A stretch of 64,000 nt of DNA. Origin: Blasia pusilla (Eukaryota; Marchantiophyta; Marchantiopsida; Blasiales). Positions 1-10,521 of the stretch are shown here, in pieces. The stretch is from the NCBI GenBank assembly GCA_050084515.1, contig CM114271.1:15500001-15564000 (forward strand), read 5' to 3'. The notes under the pieces are model-generated. The model was not told where the DNA came from, searched no databases, and saw only the letters and a program-made list of their open reading frames with translations. Numbering within the stretch: the stretch's first letter is position 1; every line of letters starts with the position of its first letter. The position numbers and the translations under genes are program-made.

Positions 1-516
1 TGGTGGTGTTACATGCCGACATACATGTGCAACAATATCTTTATGTTGAGAGAGATGAGATTGTACGCCACGTCTCGTTACACCTTATGGCGAGGTTGAT
101 CCATTCATATCATGAGTTGTTGTCAACATATGTATTATGAGGGTACCAACATACACTACTAGCTGATATTTCATTAATATAGGGATCTCACGACGTGGAT
201 ACAGTTTGGATTTTTGGATGGCCATGTCAAGGTCATTCATCAACTGGCCAAGCTGTTGGATTGTAGAATCTGAGGTCAAGGATGTTTTTGGGAGATACTA
301 TGAGTACTACAACACTTGCAAGAGAGCCATACATACTCTTTGGCCTATATTTTGAAGAATGTGTCATTGTTGGAAGACACTTGTACACAGATGATGACGA
401 GTGTGTATTGATAAGGGCATTGTTAGGACTTGCTGTGTTTTAGATGTTCCCTCAAAAGTGATTTTCATCAATCTAATCCTCTTGAACTCTAAGAGCCCTA
501 ACATAGCAAACCTATG
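1..516. other. AT-rich flank, no gene recognised
   Basis: No coding region with recognisable domains is seen. Only short open frames occur, without motifs. The stretch leads into the first module of the duplicated block that begins near 517. Confidence 0.4.
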
Positions 517-950
517 CTCAAGGGTCTCACTTCCACAAATATGCCCCATCACGTGTGATAAAGTAAGGGGTTTTTTAATTGCGTCCCTTGGAAGACTTAT
601 TAAGTTTTGTGGAAGAACAAGAGGGTTCAATTTATTCCATGACGTGCTTAAACGAACAATGGGATCTTTATATTAATTGCCCTTCCATGGAAGACGTTCA
701 CATAAGATAGGGTAAATACTCACAATATATATATATATAAAATACATATTTGTCACATAAAATTTCTTTATATTTGTTTCAAATTTAATTTTATATAATA
801 ATTTTTCTCCCTAGGTACAAAATTCTTTGATTCTTTTCAGGGAAATTTAGAGGGAAAATGATAGTTTTTTTTAAAATGGTTTTCCTCCCTTCACCATTTT
901 CCCACAAACAAACTTGAACCGGGTTTCTCCAAAACCAAAACCCGGTTCAA
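517..950. repeat. Duplicated module A, copy 1 (lacks the MITE)
   Basis: This block starts with GGGTCTCACTTCCACAAATA and runs through a TATATA-rich stretch to a segment ending near the 905-959 palindrome. It is repeated with moderate divergence at about 1538-2300. Copy 1 has no insertion after the word TTTATTCCATG (near 640), so it preserves the pre-insertion state of the MITE site filled in copy 2. Function is unknown; it is probably a fragment of a larger transposable element. Confidence 0.7.
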
Positions 951-959
951 GTTTGTTTG
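905..959. repeat. Perfect 22-bp inverted repeat (hairpin)
   Basis: Arms 905-926 and 938-959 are exact reverse complements of 22 bp with an 11-nt loop. The core of the arm is CTTGAACCGGGTTT. The corresponding region of copy 2 (about 2255-2330) keeps a CTTGAACC-like word but not the second arm. Confidence 0.85.
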
Positions 960-1535
960 AATCTACAACAGACGTTGGCCCTTCCACAAGATCAATAAAG
1001 TCAAAGAAAAGGAAGGAAAAGAGACACAACTTACAGTGGAGACAAGAGTTGCAAAAAAGGAGTATTGGTTGGGGCGTATTGTGTATATGACTCAAAAGAA
1101 CGGTACACATTGGTCAAGACTTCGTAAGACCTTAGACTTGATGGGCGTGCATGTACCTCCTCTTGGACAAAAGGGAAGCATTTTTTGTGTCATGTGTAAA
1201 TGATACAAGTCTTCTGACCATGGTAACAACAAAGCCTTATTCACTTATGATGCAATAGATGTGCAATGGATTGATATTGAAATGGTGATTTCTAATGTGA
1301 ACTTGACAATGAAATCAGGGATATAAGATATAATATATATACTTTATTCAATTGACTTACATGCTTTGACTATATACACTCAAAATGTGAGTTGATCTTG
1401 GTGCATTTTTTTTATGGTTGAGACATGTTGGATTTAGTATTTTTGTTGGATTGTGGTTAGAATGTACTTGACACCGTTAAATTGTGGGAGAAAGTAAGCT
1501 AGGGGGATGACAAATTGGCTGATTGAGCTTCTTGC
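955..1535. repeat. Duplicated module B, copy 1 (decayed coding fragment)
   Basis: This block matches 3330-3927 over about 580 bp. In the other copy the first part lies in an open frame (3193-3660). Here the same frame is interrupted, for example by TGA at about 1201, where the partner reads TGG. After the coding part both copies share a non-coding tail ending in GATTGAGCTTCTTGC. The block is a decayed piece of an unidentified transposon gene. Confidence 0.7.
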
Positions 1536-1537
1536 AC

Positions 1538-2300
1538 TCGAGGGTCTCACTTCCACAAATATACCCCATTAAGTGCAACAAAGTAAAGGGTTTTTTAATT
1601 ACGTCCCTCGGAAGACTTATTAAGTTTTGTGAAAGAACAATAGGGTTCAATTTATTCCATGGCCCTCTTCATGGTTGCACAAAACCGGACTAGTCCTTCC
1701 TTAGGACGGACATGGACGGACAAGTCTAGACATGTCCATGGACATGAGTTCCAAGAGATGGGACCCACACTTTTAGTCCATGATGGAAGGCAAGGCAAGG
1801 ATGAGAGGATCAATGAGGAAGGAGGGAGTGGAGATGGAGGGAGGAAGAAATGGGGGTGTATAGAACACGAAGGCAAGTAAGGGGAATGAGAAAGAAGGAA
1901 TAGGTGGGGCCCATACGTACAAGTCCTTCCATAGGATGGACATATCCACATGCATGGACATATCCACGGACACGGACTTTGTCCACATGCAACCTTGGCA
2001 CTCTTTAAAGAAAAATAGGGTCTTTATATAAGTTGCCTTTCCATGGAAGACGTTCACATAAGATAGGGTTAATACTCAAAAATATATATATATATAAAAT
2101 ACATCTTTGTTGCATAAAATTTATTTATATTTATTTCAAATTTAATTTTATATAATAAATTTCCTTCCTAGGTAGGAAATTCTTTGATTCTTTACAGGGA
2201 AATTCAGAGGGAAAAATGCATTTTAAAAAAATGGTTTCCACCCTCAACCATTTTTCCACTATTTCTCCCGATTAGACTTGAACCAAGTTTGGGTTTAGGG
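1538..2300. repeat. Duplicated module A, copy 2 (interrupted by MITE)
   Basis: This is the second copy of the 517-950 module, joined directly to the end of module B at about 1536. It is interrupted at 1672-1996 by a MITE-like insertion. The right part (2008-2250) again follows copy 1 closely, including the long TATATA run and the word TTTGATTCTTT. Confidence 0.7.
1672..1996. mobile_element. MITE-like element with GGTTGCA termini
   Basis: The element is about 325 bp. It begins GGTTGCAC and ends GTGCAACC-like (TGCAACC). Subterminal repeats of GGACATGTCC-type words occur in both orientations. It is flanked by an 11-bp imperfect target duplication (1661-1671 GGCCCTCTTCA, 1997-2007 GGCACTCTTTA; 9 of 11 identical). 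A target duplication of this size suits MULE-type non-autonomous elements. Copy 1 of module A shows the unoccupied site. A second member of the family lies at 17942-18481. Confidence 0.7.
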
Positions 2301-3192
2301 GAAAACCTTCCAAGGAAAGACGAACATCTGCCACTCGAAAGAGGAGCTTGCAAGCAAGATGCAGGCGGGTTGTAGGGAGGTTTGATGATCGAGCAAGCTT
2401 CGATCAATCATGTGTCGAGTTCTTCCCGAATAGCGGACATGTTGAAAATCTTTCTTCGATCCGTGATAACTAACATCTACTTGTGAAGCAAGTCAAGGCA
2501 TTCTTTTTTCAATTGGATCTACATCTTGCAATATTGGAACCTCAAACGGACTAATTGTGCTTCTCTAGAATCGTTCGTGTATGTTTATCGTTTCGGCTTA
2601 TTATTGAAGTTGGTTCACCATTTTTTGGCATTGGTTGGCATTTTTTATCCACTCTCTTGTTTTAAGGTTGATTCAGGTAAGCATGTGACCTCTCTATCTC
2701 TTTTGATTCACATTTGGTTGTGAGGGAAATTAAATTTGGTTGTAAAAGAGAGATATTTGCAACCTAATGCGCCCAACAAAAATCTTCCTCTTCTTGCCAT
2801 CTCTCGGTTGCAATCGTGTGCTTCTCCACGGAGCCACCATGCGCCTGCCTCTTGTAATGCCATCATGCGCCAACCTCGGACGAGCACTCAACTACAGTAT
2901 TCAGTTGCGCCCGTAGTTTTCCAACATGAAATGTGTGGTTGAGAGCTAAAATCAATGTTGTCTCTTGTGGATAGAGTGATCAGCAAATCGAATTTTGTTG
3001 CTTGTTTCCAATCATATTTTAATCTTTGAGCTCTCCAGAAACACTTGAGAATTTGCAACTCTTTGTGAGCGTGGTTGTCAAGCAAAACTGACTACCGTGG
3101 TGATTTCCCATGCAATAGTGCCTACTATAACTTATGATGGTAAGATTATGTATAAATCCACCCTTGTAAATTAGTTTTCTTAAAATCCTTTC
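2300..3192. other. No gene recognised
   Basis: A mixed-composition stretch between duplicated modules. It contains only short open frames without domains. The 3' part leads into the open frame beginning at 3193. Confidence 0.4.
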
Positions 3193-3660
3193 ATGTCAAA
3201 GGATAGGCTAACTCGAATAGCCCAAAAGACATATTACACTACTAGCAAGGGAAAGGAGCGTGATCCTAATTTCCCAACTTGTTTGGTTGATGTTGGTAGT
3301 GATATGGCAATTTTTTTTTATTTTACAGCAGACGTTGGCCCTTCCACAAGATCAACAAAGTCAAAGAAAAGGAAGGGAAAAGAGACACAATTAGCAGTGC
3401 AAGAGAGAGTTGCAAAAAATGAGTATTGTTTGGGGTGTATTCTGTTTATGATTCAAAAGAATGGTACACATTGGTCAAGACGTTCTAGGGCCTTGGACTT
3501 GATGGACATGCATGTACCTCATCCTAGACAGAAGGGAAGCATTTATTGTGTCATGTGTAATTGGTACAAGTCTTCCGGCCATGTTAACAACAAAACCTTC
3601 TTTACTTATGATGCAATAGATGTGCAATGGATTGATATTGAAATGGTGATTAATTTATAA
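3193..3660 (+). CDS. Unidentified ORF, probable transposon fragment (155 codons)
   Basis: An open frame of 155 codons with a basic central region (TKSKKRKGKE) and a Cys-containing tail (YCVMCNWYKSSGH). An in-frame segment carries a U-rich run ending in TTTACAG just before the conserved block, so an intron is possible and the first 50 codons may not be real. The portion after 3330 is duplicated at 955-1290, where the frame is broken. I do not recognise the family. Duplication in repeat DNA points to a transposon protein rather than a host gene. Confidence 0.35.
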   Translation: MSKDRLTRIAQKTYYTTSKGKERDPNFPTCLVDVGSDMAIFFYFTADVGPSTRSTKSKKRKGKETQLAVQERVAKNEYCLGCILFMIQKNGTHWSRRSRALDLMDMHVPHPRQKGSIYCVMCNWYKSSGHVNNKTFFTYDAIDVQWIDIEMVINL

Positions 3661-3927
3661 TGTCAATTTCACGATGAAATGAGGGGTACAAGATAGAATA
3701 TATATACTTGATTCAGTTGACTTACATGCCTTGACTACATACATTTAGAGTGTCAATTGATATTGGTAAGTTTTTTATGGTTGAGATATGTTGGATTCAA
3801 TATTTTTGTGGATTGTGCTTAGAGTGTACTTGGCACTGCTAAATTGTGTCTAGGTTAGTGGGAGGGAGCAGGCTAGGGGGATAAAAGATTGGCTGATTGA
3901 GCTTCTTGCTCAATTAAGGGATGAATT
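3330..3927. repeat. Duplicated module B, copy 2
   Basis: Matches 955-1535, including both the coding-like part and the trailing non-coding part. Copy 2 retains the open frame. Confidence 0.7.
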
Positions 3928-6083
3928 CCCCTCTATCATAGTGTAAGGATAAAATGTTGGATGTTAACTTAACTTGGTACTTTTCTTTTCTTTCAAGTGA
4001 TTGCTTTACGTAACGAATTTTAGGGTTACCAAAAATGAAAAATGACTCCTTTCAAGTACATAAGGGTGAGAAAAAAACGTTTTTCACTCATAAGTTAGGG
4101 GGTCTAGACCCTAAAACGTCGTAGGTGATGTCAAATCTGAGTAGCCGATAGGCCGAGATCTATCGTGGATAGGTCGTAGGAGCCATCGGACTATCTTGCG
4201 TGTAACTTTGTCCCACGGTGTCGGATGAGGTTGAGGATAGGTCCATTGTGTCAGGAATGTTGTTTCTAACAACTTTCATGTTGAGGTCTTTTACAGCCGG
4301 ATGACTTGTTGACCAGGTCACCCGCCCCTAGTAACCTGTGCGCGTAGGTTACCAAGGGAAGGGCTATTTTTAGGGGAAGAGCCTTTTTGCTCTTCCCAAC
4401 CCTATATAAGAGAGGAAGATGGCTTTCCTAAGCCATCTTTCTCATGTTGGGCCGTTGGAGCACCTCCCTTGTATGTGTGTGAGCTAGCACTAGGGTGCTA
4501 GCGTCCGGATTCCTTGATAGCACAGGGTGGACAAGGCTCGATATGCTGATGTAGATTGAGGAGTGGAGTTTTAGGCCGGGTGTGTCGTTTTTACTACTCT
4601 TTATTTTTACATGAGAAAGATGCCAAGGGGCTAGTGGGAATTCGTTGTTTACAAGTAGGCAAGCGATTTGCCTTGGTGAGGAGCCCCAGGAGACGCGTGT
4701 GTTGCGGGTGTTTTTCATTTTTTTGTTCAGAAGGCCGTGGGCGGAAGCGTTGTCCATTTTTCTCAGATTTTGTTGGTGCACAAGGATTGGGGACAGCGGC
4801 AGAGTGTAGTACAGAATGGGCGTCGGATGTACGTGAGTGAGGATGTCGAGAGAGAGAAGGAAAGAAGGTTTGGGTCTTGCAGTTGTCGGAGGGTGTTAAG
4901 TAAAGATGGCTAGCTAGGTTGCGGCCGGTCTAAGGTTAGGGCGCAAAGCAGGCTAAGGTTAGGGGCGACGGCGGGGCGACGGGGGGGACGGCGGGGGACC
5001 CTAAACGCCCCCATTTATTGCTCTCCCCAAAAGTTGGGGAGGCCCATAGGGGTGCGGGCCAGACCCCCCCTTTTTGTTTTCCCCGCATTTAAAGCCCAAG
5101 GGAGCCATAGGGATGCGGACCGGAGGGCAACGTGGTAGGACGGACGGTCCAACAAACGCGGTTGCGCATGGGCAACGTGGTGGCAAGGAGGATGTCGACG
5201 TGGTGAGTGACCGACATAGCTGGACAACCGGCGTGACATGATGTTTTGGGGCGCGACAGGGCGTTGCGAGAGTTGACGATGGAGGGGCAATGTGCATGAT
5301 GCCGACGGGTTGTCCCCATCTGTTGACAGGAGGATCGACGTGTTGGTCGAGGAGAGTGTTGTGTTGCGGAGATTGTCATATCATGTGGAGGAGTGCATTC
5401 CGAAAGGTATTCCGTCACTTCTTACTTATATTACTTTATGAGATTGATTACTTTCGAGGTTTTTGTCGAGGATCACATGATTTGTCTGATATATTGGAAT
5501 GGTTGAACTTGTTTTTTTGTCTAGTATGTATTTAAGGATTTTTGTTCGATGGCTATCATATTTGAGCTTTGATTTAGTACTATAGGTTAAGTTTACTTTC
5601 TGTGTAGGCTCTATGTGTGCTTATGTTGCCAACGTTCACCCATTTTCTATGACGGTAGGGAATTAAAGGGGTATGTTCAAGAAAGGGCATCATCCCCTTA
5701 TCACTTTCTATTGTGGGTTAAATTGACTTTCTGTTTAGGATCTTCGTGTGCTTACATTATGAATATTGACCCCATTTTCTGTGATACTTGTAAAGGAGAG
5801 GAAACGGGTATTTTTTTGAAAATGACATGACTATGTAAAGAGTAAATAGGCATCACTTTGAGTGTTGTAGAGTACTGTGTTATAATCAGTCCTTTCCTAC
5901 GAAGATGAAACGTGATAATTCCGATGCCATTGAGGCATTTGGGGTAGAATCTGTACTATTGAAAGGCATTCCGTCATTTCTCACAATCTTACTGTTTATT
6001 TACTTTTTTTACTTGTCTTTTTTTTGTGAAGATCACATGACTTTTCTCATGCATTATAATCAAATTCTTGTGTTCAGGTAAGT
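3928..6083. other. Intergenic repeat DNA, no gene recognised
   Basis: Contains a G-rich low-complexity patch (about 4920-5000, runs of GGCGACGG) and otherwise ordinary sequence. Short open frames occur on both strands without domains or plausible splicing into a protein. The last 200 bases precede the MULE start and contain a T-rich tract and a possible promoter or 5' leader. Confidence 0.4.
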
Positions 6084-8966
6084 ATGGACATCGACAATCC
6101 TATTGACTTGACATCAACCCTTCCTCCATCGCATGAACAAGTGGAGGAGAATACACATGGAAATAGAAGTGCATTGACAAGCAGAATTCTAGCCATGAAG
6201 ATGATGGAACTCCAAGCAGACTTGCCGACCGGGTACATATCAGCAAAAGATCTCCATTGGGATATCTATAATGCAGCGTATATCCCCTGGCATAGGTTGG
6301 AGGACTTCATTATCGGGGAGGGTAATGGAGACAATGTAAACCCCACCAGATTTTGGAAGGGCACATCTCGGTGCAAAGGAGAAAGATTAGGAGAAGACGA
6401 AGGCGAGGAATCATCATACACCATGTACTATTGTGCTTACGGACCTCAAGACAAGCAACACTTCCATCAACCAGTTGTGAGCAGGTGAGCAGGTATAAGT
6501 GGTATATTTTTTTAAAGTAGAGTAATAATAGGAACAAGGAAGGTTAGACAATTAAGGTGATCAATCATCTTTTGTTCTTGTCTATAATGCATTCAATTTA
6601 TTTCCATTGTTTTTGTCCTTGCTGGAGAGATACTATATTTATGTATGATGGAATGCATTCCTCTGTTTTTATACAGGTCAAGCATTCCCAAATCAGGCCC
6701 AGAAAGTCGGCCTCGTGCCCAAAAAATTGTACGGGGAGATAGTTGGAAGCGAGGGTGTCTCTGTCACTTTTCTGTATCTGAAATCAAGGCTCTAATGCCT
6801 GTGGCTAAGATCATTTGCAAACATAGATTACATGTTGACAAGGATGGGATGCCATGCCACAGAAATAACGACCCAACAAGTTTGGACACTCCTAAAATGT
6901 ATGCTCCTAGGATCTCAAAGGAGTTGAGATGTTACATAAAAGAGAGGCTTCGACTCACGGTAAAGCCCCACCAGATTATGAGCGAGCATGGGATGATGCT
7001 TAAAATGAGATCTGACACCTCTCCTGACTTTGAGGGGAGTATGACAAGGGATGATTTCCTGCAAATGCATGATATTAAAAATGCAAAGAAGTCCTTGAAT
7101 ATGGAGACTTTCCAGTTTTGTATAGATGAAAATGAATCTTTGAGTACCTTTGTAAACCTCTATCTAGAGAAGGTCTTCTTTTATGAGCCTTATTTTGATA
7201 ATACAAGACCTTTCATATTGGGATTCCATAGCGCTTGGCAGTTGCAATTGATGGTGAAATACAGACACAACAGTGTTCTTAGCATGGATAGTACATTTGG
7301 CGCCAATCGAAGCAAGGTTTGTTATTCTCTATTCATATGTACATTAAATGAAATTTTGCAAAGTTTAATTTCATGTCTACTTGTAACAATCCTAATGTGT
7401 TGGAGTTTTGTGTGCAGTTTCCTTTGTATACCATCTTAGTGTTTGATGAGCACCACATTGGAATACCTGTAGCATGGATTTTGACCAGTAGCTCCAAGGA
7501 GGTGCACTTGGTGAAATGGCTATATGCAGTGGCAACCAAGTGTAGAAGACAACAATCCTCTTGGGAGCCAAATGCAATCATGGTAGACGATGCCAACGCC
7601 GAGCAAAATGCATTGAGGTACATTAAGGATATGCACTAAAGTATTCTCTTGCTACAGAGTCATTCCATAGCCATGTTTTGTTTTTCAATATGATTTGTCA
7701 TTCTGTTACATAGGCATATTGGTCACATGCCTTGAAGGTATTCCGGGTATTTGTTTTCAATCATGTTGTAACTCACCAATAACTTTACTTGCAGGGTAAC
7801 ATTCTCCAACTCAAGTATCATATTGTGTCTCTGGCATGTACGCCATGACTGGTTGAAGCAGCTGAAATGAAAGGTTCGATGTGCAATCATGAGAGCTCAC
7901 ATGTCAGGACGTCTAGGAGAAATTATGTACGTAAATTGGTGTGGCACATACACTTAAGGTGTGATCTTGGATGATGCAACTGTCTTGCTACAACAATTCT
8001 ATTCAGACTTCAATAAGGAAATTGAATTCATCAACTATATAAGGACTTATTGGGAGCCGAAATTAGGTGGGTGTCTTTGTTTCTCCGATATATTTGCAAT
8101 ACTTACATAATCGGTGTTTATGAGTGATATTTTCTTCAGTTGGTTCTCTAGAATATTAATATTGCAAGTGTTTGGATTAAATATAAATCCATGTATTTTT
8201 GTTTGAGCACAGGTAAGTGGGTGAAAGCGGAAACGGACTACCCTCATGCAAACCAAGATACGAACGTTGCAATTAAAGCATATCATGGAAGCATGAAAGT
8301 AGTTCTTGTTGCTGACAACAGGAGTATTGCTTGAAGAAGAGGAGACTACCTAGTTTGGAAGCTTAGCAGTTTTGTAGAGGCTTGGTATTTTCACATTCAC
8401 TTGCTGAAGAAAAAAGGTTTTGTACAAAACGCAATAGAAGAGCAATATGTGAATAATGCCGTATTGAAAGGAAGAGAAATCCCAACGGCCGATGTGCAAC
8501 TTACTGAATCAAGGGGGCAAGTCAAGATGGCACGTGCCAGGAGCCAAGAAATACCAACAAAATGGTATGAAGTATACAACTATGACACCGAATGGGGTCA
8601 TTGTGAGTGTCCTTGGTCCCTAAAGGGGAACATCTGCACGCACATGGTAAGAAATACATCTGGTTTTTTTTTTGTGTAGCACAATTTGTCACATTGTCCA
8701 TCTTCTAATGCAAGTATCATGATTTCTATGATGAGATCTCTCTCGAGATTGCAACTTTGTTACGAGAGGATTACAACGAAGAGGACCTTGTGAATATACT
8801 TGGAAGAATATTGGGCACCAAATGGGGAGGAATTGCACAACTAAAAATGACAATGAAGAATTCAAGATCTATTGAAAGTCATATCTCCGCGACCTCCTCG
8901 ATCTCAACAAAATACCGGGTTTCCTTTGAAATACTAATACAAAATCTTGTAGTACAAGTAGATTGA
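6084..8966 (+). pseudogene. MULE (Mutator-like) transposase with SWIM zinc finger, decayed
   Basis: A spliced transposase gene. Exons are inferred at 6084-6484, 6677-7316, 7418-7617, 7795-8066, 8213-8646 and about 8715-8966. The first five have GT-AG borders in consistent phases; the acceptor of the last (AAG) is less certain. The MULE domain starts near SMDSTFGANRSK, continues FPLYTILVFDEHHIGIPVAW, and reaches VDDANAEQNALR and LCLWHVRHDWLKQL. A SWIM finger follows (CECPWSLKGNICTHM, CxC...CxH). The family catalyses cut-and-paste transposition. Three in-frame stops (TGA 7868, TAA 7955, TGA 8332) break the last third of the frame, so the copy should be inactive. Terminal inverted repeats were not found. 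The start ATG at 6084 follows a plausible AG acceptor, so an upstream exon cannot be excluded. Confidence 0.8.
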
Positions 8967-9894
8967 GATGATTTGGATATTATTTATGGTATGTTTTTCA
9001 GGTTTCAACTAGAATCTGATTATTTGAATCTGAAGTGTCTTTTAGAGTGCATTCCATACACAGAGACGAGTATAAGCCCTTCGCTTGAGACAACACTAGA
9101 AGTCGAAGAACTGAATTTTTCGGGTTCAACCCAAGAAATGGAGGCTACTATGGACAAATGTACTCTGAGTTGCAAAATCATTGTCATGGTAGTGACTTGC
9201 TTTTAAGAATGGCATCTAAAATGTTGAGGGAAATAAATGGTCAGATTGAGACATCAAAAGTTGTTGTTAGAAATGGCTTGACACAACAGCGTGGAAACCC
9301 CTTTCAGACATACAATGATGATTTCCAAAACAATAATTCTGTCAAACTAGTGAAGTCGAACATTGATCACTAGTCAGAAAAAGCAAAGAGACGGAGTACA
9401 CAACATGGATTAGGATATAATACAGTCTTGTGTCCATCCTAGGATGGAAACTCAAGTAGGTTACCATCCTTTCCAAAGCCAAGACCAAGAAAGAAGAGAT
9501 TGGGCATGCAAGATGAGCTAGACACACATGCAAGATCAGTGCTTTTGAATATAGATGGTGCCACATGCACGTGATTTTGTTGTAGTTTTGAGATCGGTGT
9601 ATATGGAGGATTGGGGCTTTTGGAATTCATGGAAGGTATTCCATATTGGCGGATCTTCACGAGATCTCCATGGTTAGCGGCACATATATTAACGACATTG
9701 ATCATAGGGTCTTCCGCCGGCCCTAGGCATTTAGATTTTTGAGAGAGGGACATCGCGATACATAGGGGCTCAGTTCCGATGAATATTTTCAATCTTCAGG
9801 TTCACGGGAGGTGAAGCGACTATGAATCAAGGGAAACGGAAACGAGTGTGAAGAAGTTCTTCTTATCTCCATGATTCAATTTTGATTTGTCACC
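8967..9894. other. MULE 3' flank, no gene recognised
   Basis: Short open frames (for example 8973-9206 and 9158-9373) may be decayed C-terminal transposase sequence but show no motif. A TGTCCATCCTAGGATGG word near 9430 resembles subterminal words of the GGTTGCA MITE family; I place no weight on it. Confidence 0.35.
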
Positions 9895-10521
9895 ATGGAC
9901 AAAACTCATGCAATGAAGAGGACTAGAGGAGTGATCCAGTTCCAGCAGGCTTCCAGACCTGCACAAGGACTTAAAGAAGGGGATAGAGGCCATGAATCAG
10001 ATGGGGACATTGCAAAACGCGTGAAGAAAGGTGCTGGAAGTGTTTCTTGCTCTGAAATTTTTACTACCAACTTATCATTGTCAGATTTGAACAAAAACTT
10101 CAACGATGCATTTGTGAAGATTTTTATGGGGACTACAGGAAAGAAACCAACCAAGTCTCACAAGGGATCACTTGTAGAACTGCAAGAGTTGTCACTCAGG
10201 TTAAAGGTCATTTCATATGTTTGCAATACTCTGGAAACGAATGTGCATGGATTTCTATCTGTGGGCATTTCTCTACAGAAGCTCGAAAGTTCTATGTCTG
10301 AAAAAACCATCGATGGCTTACCTCAAATCATTGAGAAGTTTGTATTGCAGCTACAAACACTCTTGACAGATGAAAATATCCTTCAATTGAGTGTGGCAAA
10401 TAGAGAGGTGCTCCAATGTTTAGATCAGAACCGTAGTGCTTGGGAATTTCTACGTGCTCAGATTTCCTTTGATCTTTGCCCACAAAGCTTACCTAGAAAT
10501 TCCCCCCCCCCCCCTAACTGA
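9895..10521 (+). CDS. Unidentified 208-codon ORF
   Basis: One uninterrupted frame starting MDKTHAMKRTRG. The N-terminal third is polar and basic (KRVKKG). Roughly residues 85-195 look like a helical protein of LQELSLRLKVIS and LPQIIEKFVLQLQTLL type, with WEFLRAQI near the end. The frame ends in a run of prolines encoded by a poly-C tract just before the stop, so the true exon may end earlier. I do not recognise the family. It could be the first exon of a host gene or a captured gene fragment beside the MULE. Coding looks more likely here than in neighbouring repeats because the composition is balanced and the frame is long. Confidence 0.45.
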   Translation: MDKTHAMKRTRGVIQFQQASRPAQGLKEGDRGHESDGDIAKRVKKGAGSVSCSEIFTTNLSLSDLNKNFNDAFVKIFMGTTGKKPTKSHKGSLVELQELSLRLKVISYVCNTLETNVHGFLSVGISLQKLESSMSEKTIDGLPQIIEKFVLQLQTLLTDENILQLSVANREVLQCLDQNRSAWEFLRAQISFDLCPQSLPRNSPPPPN

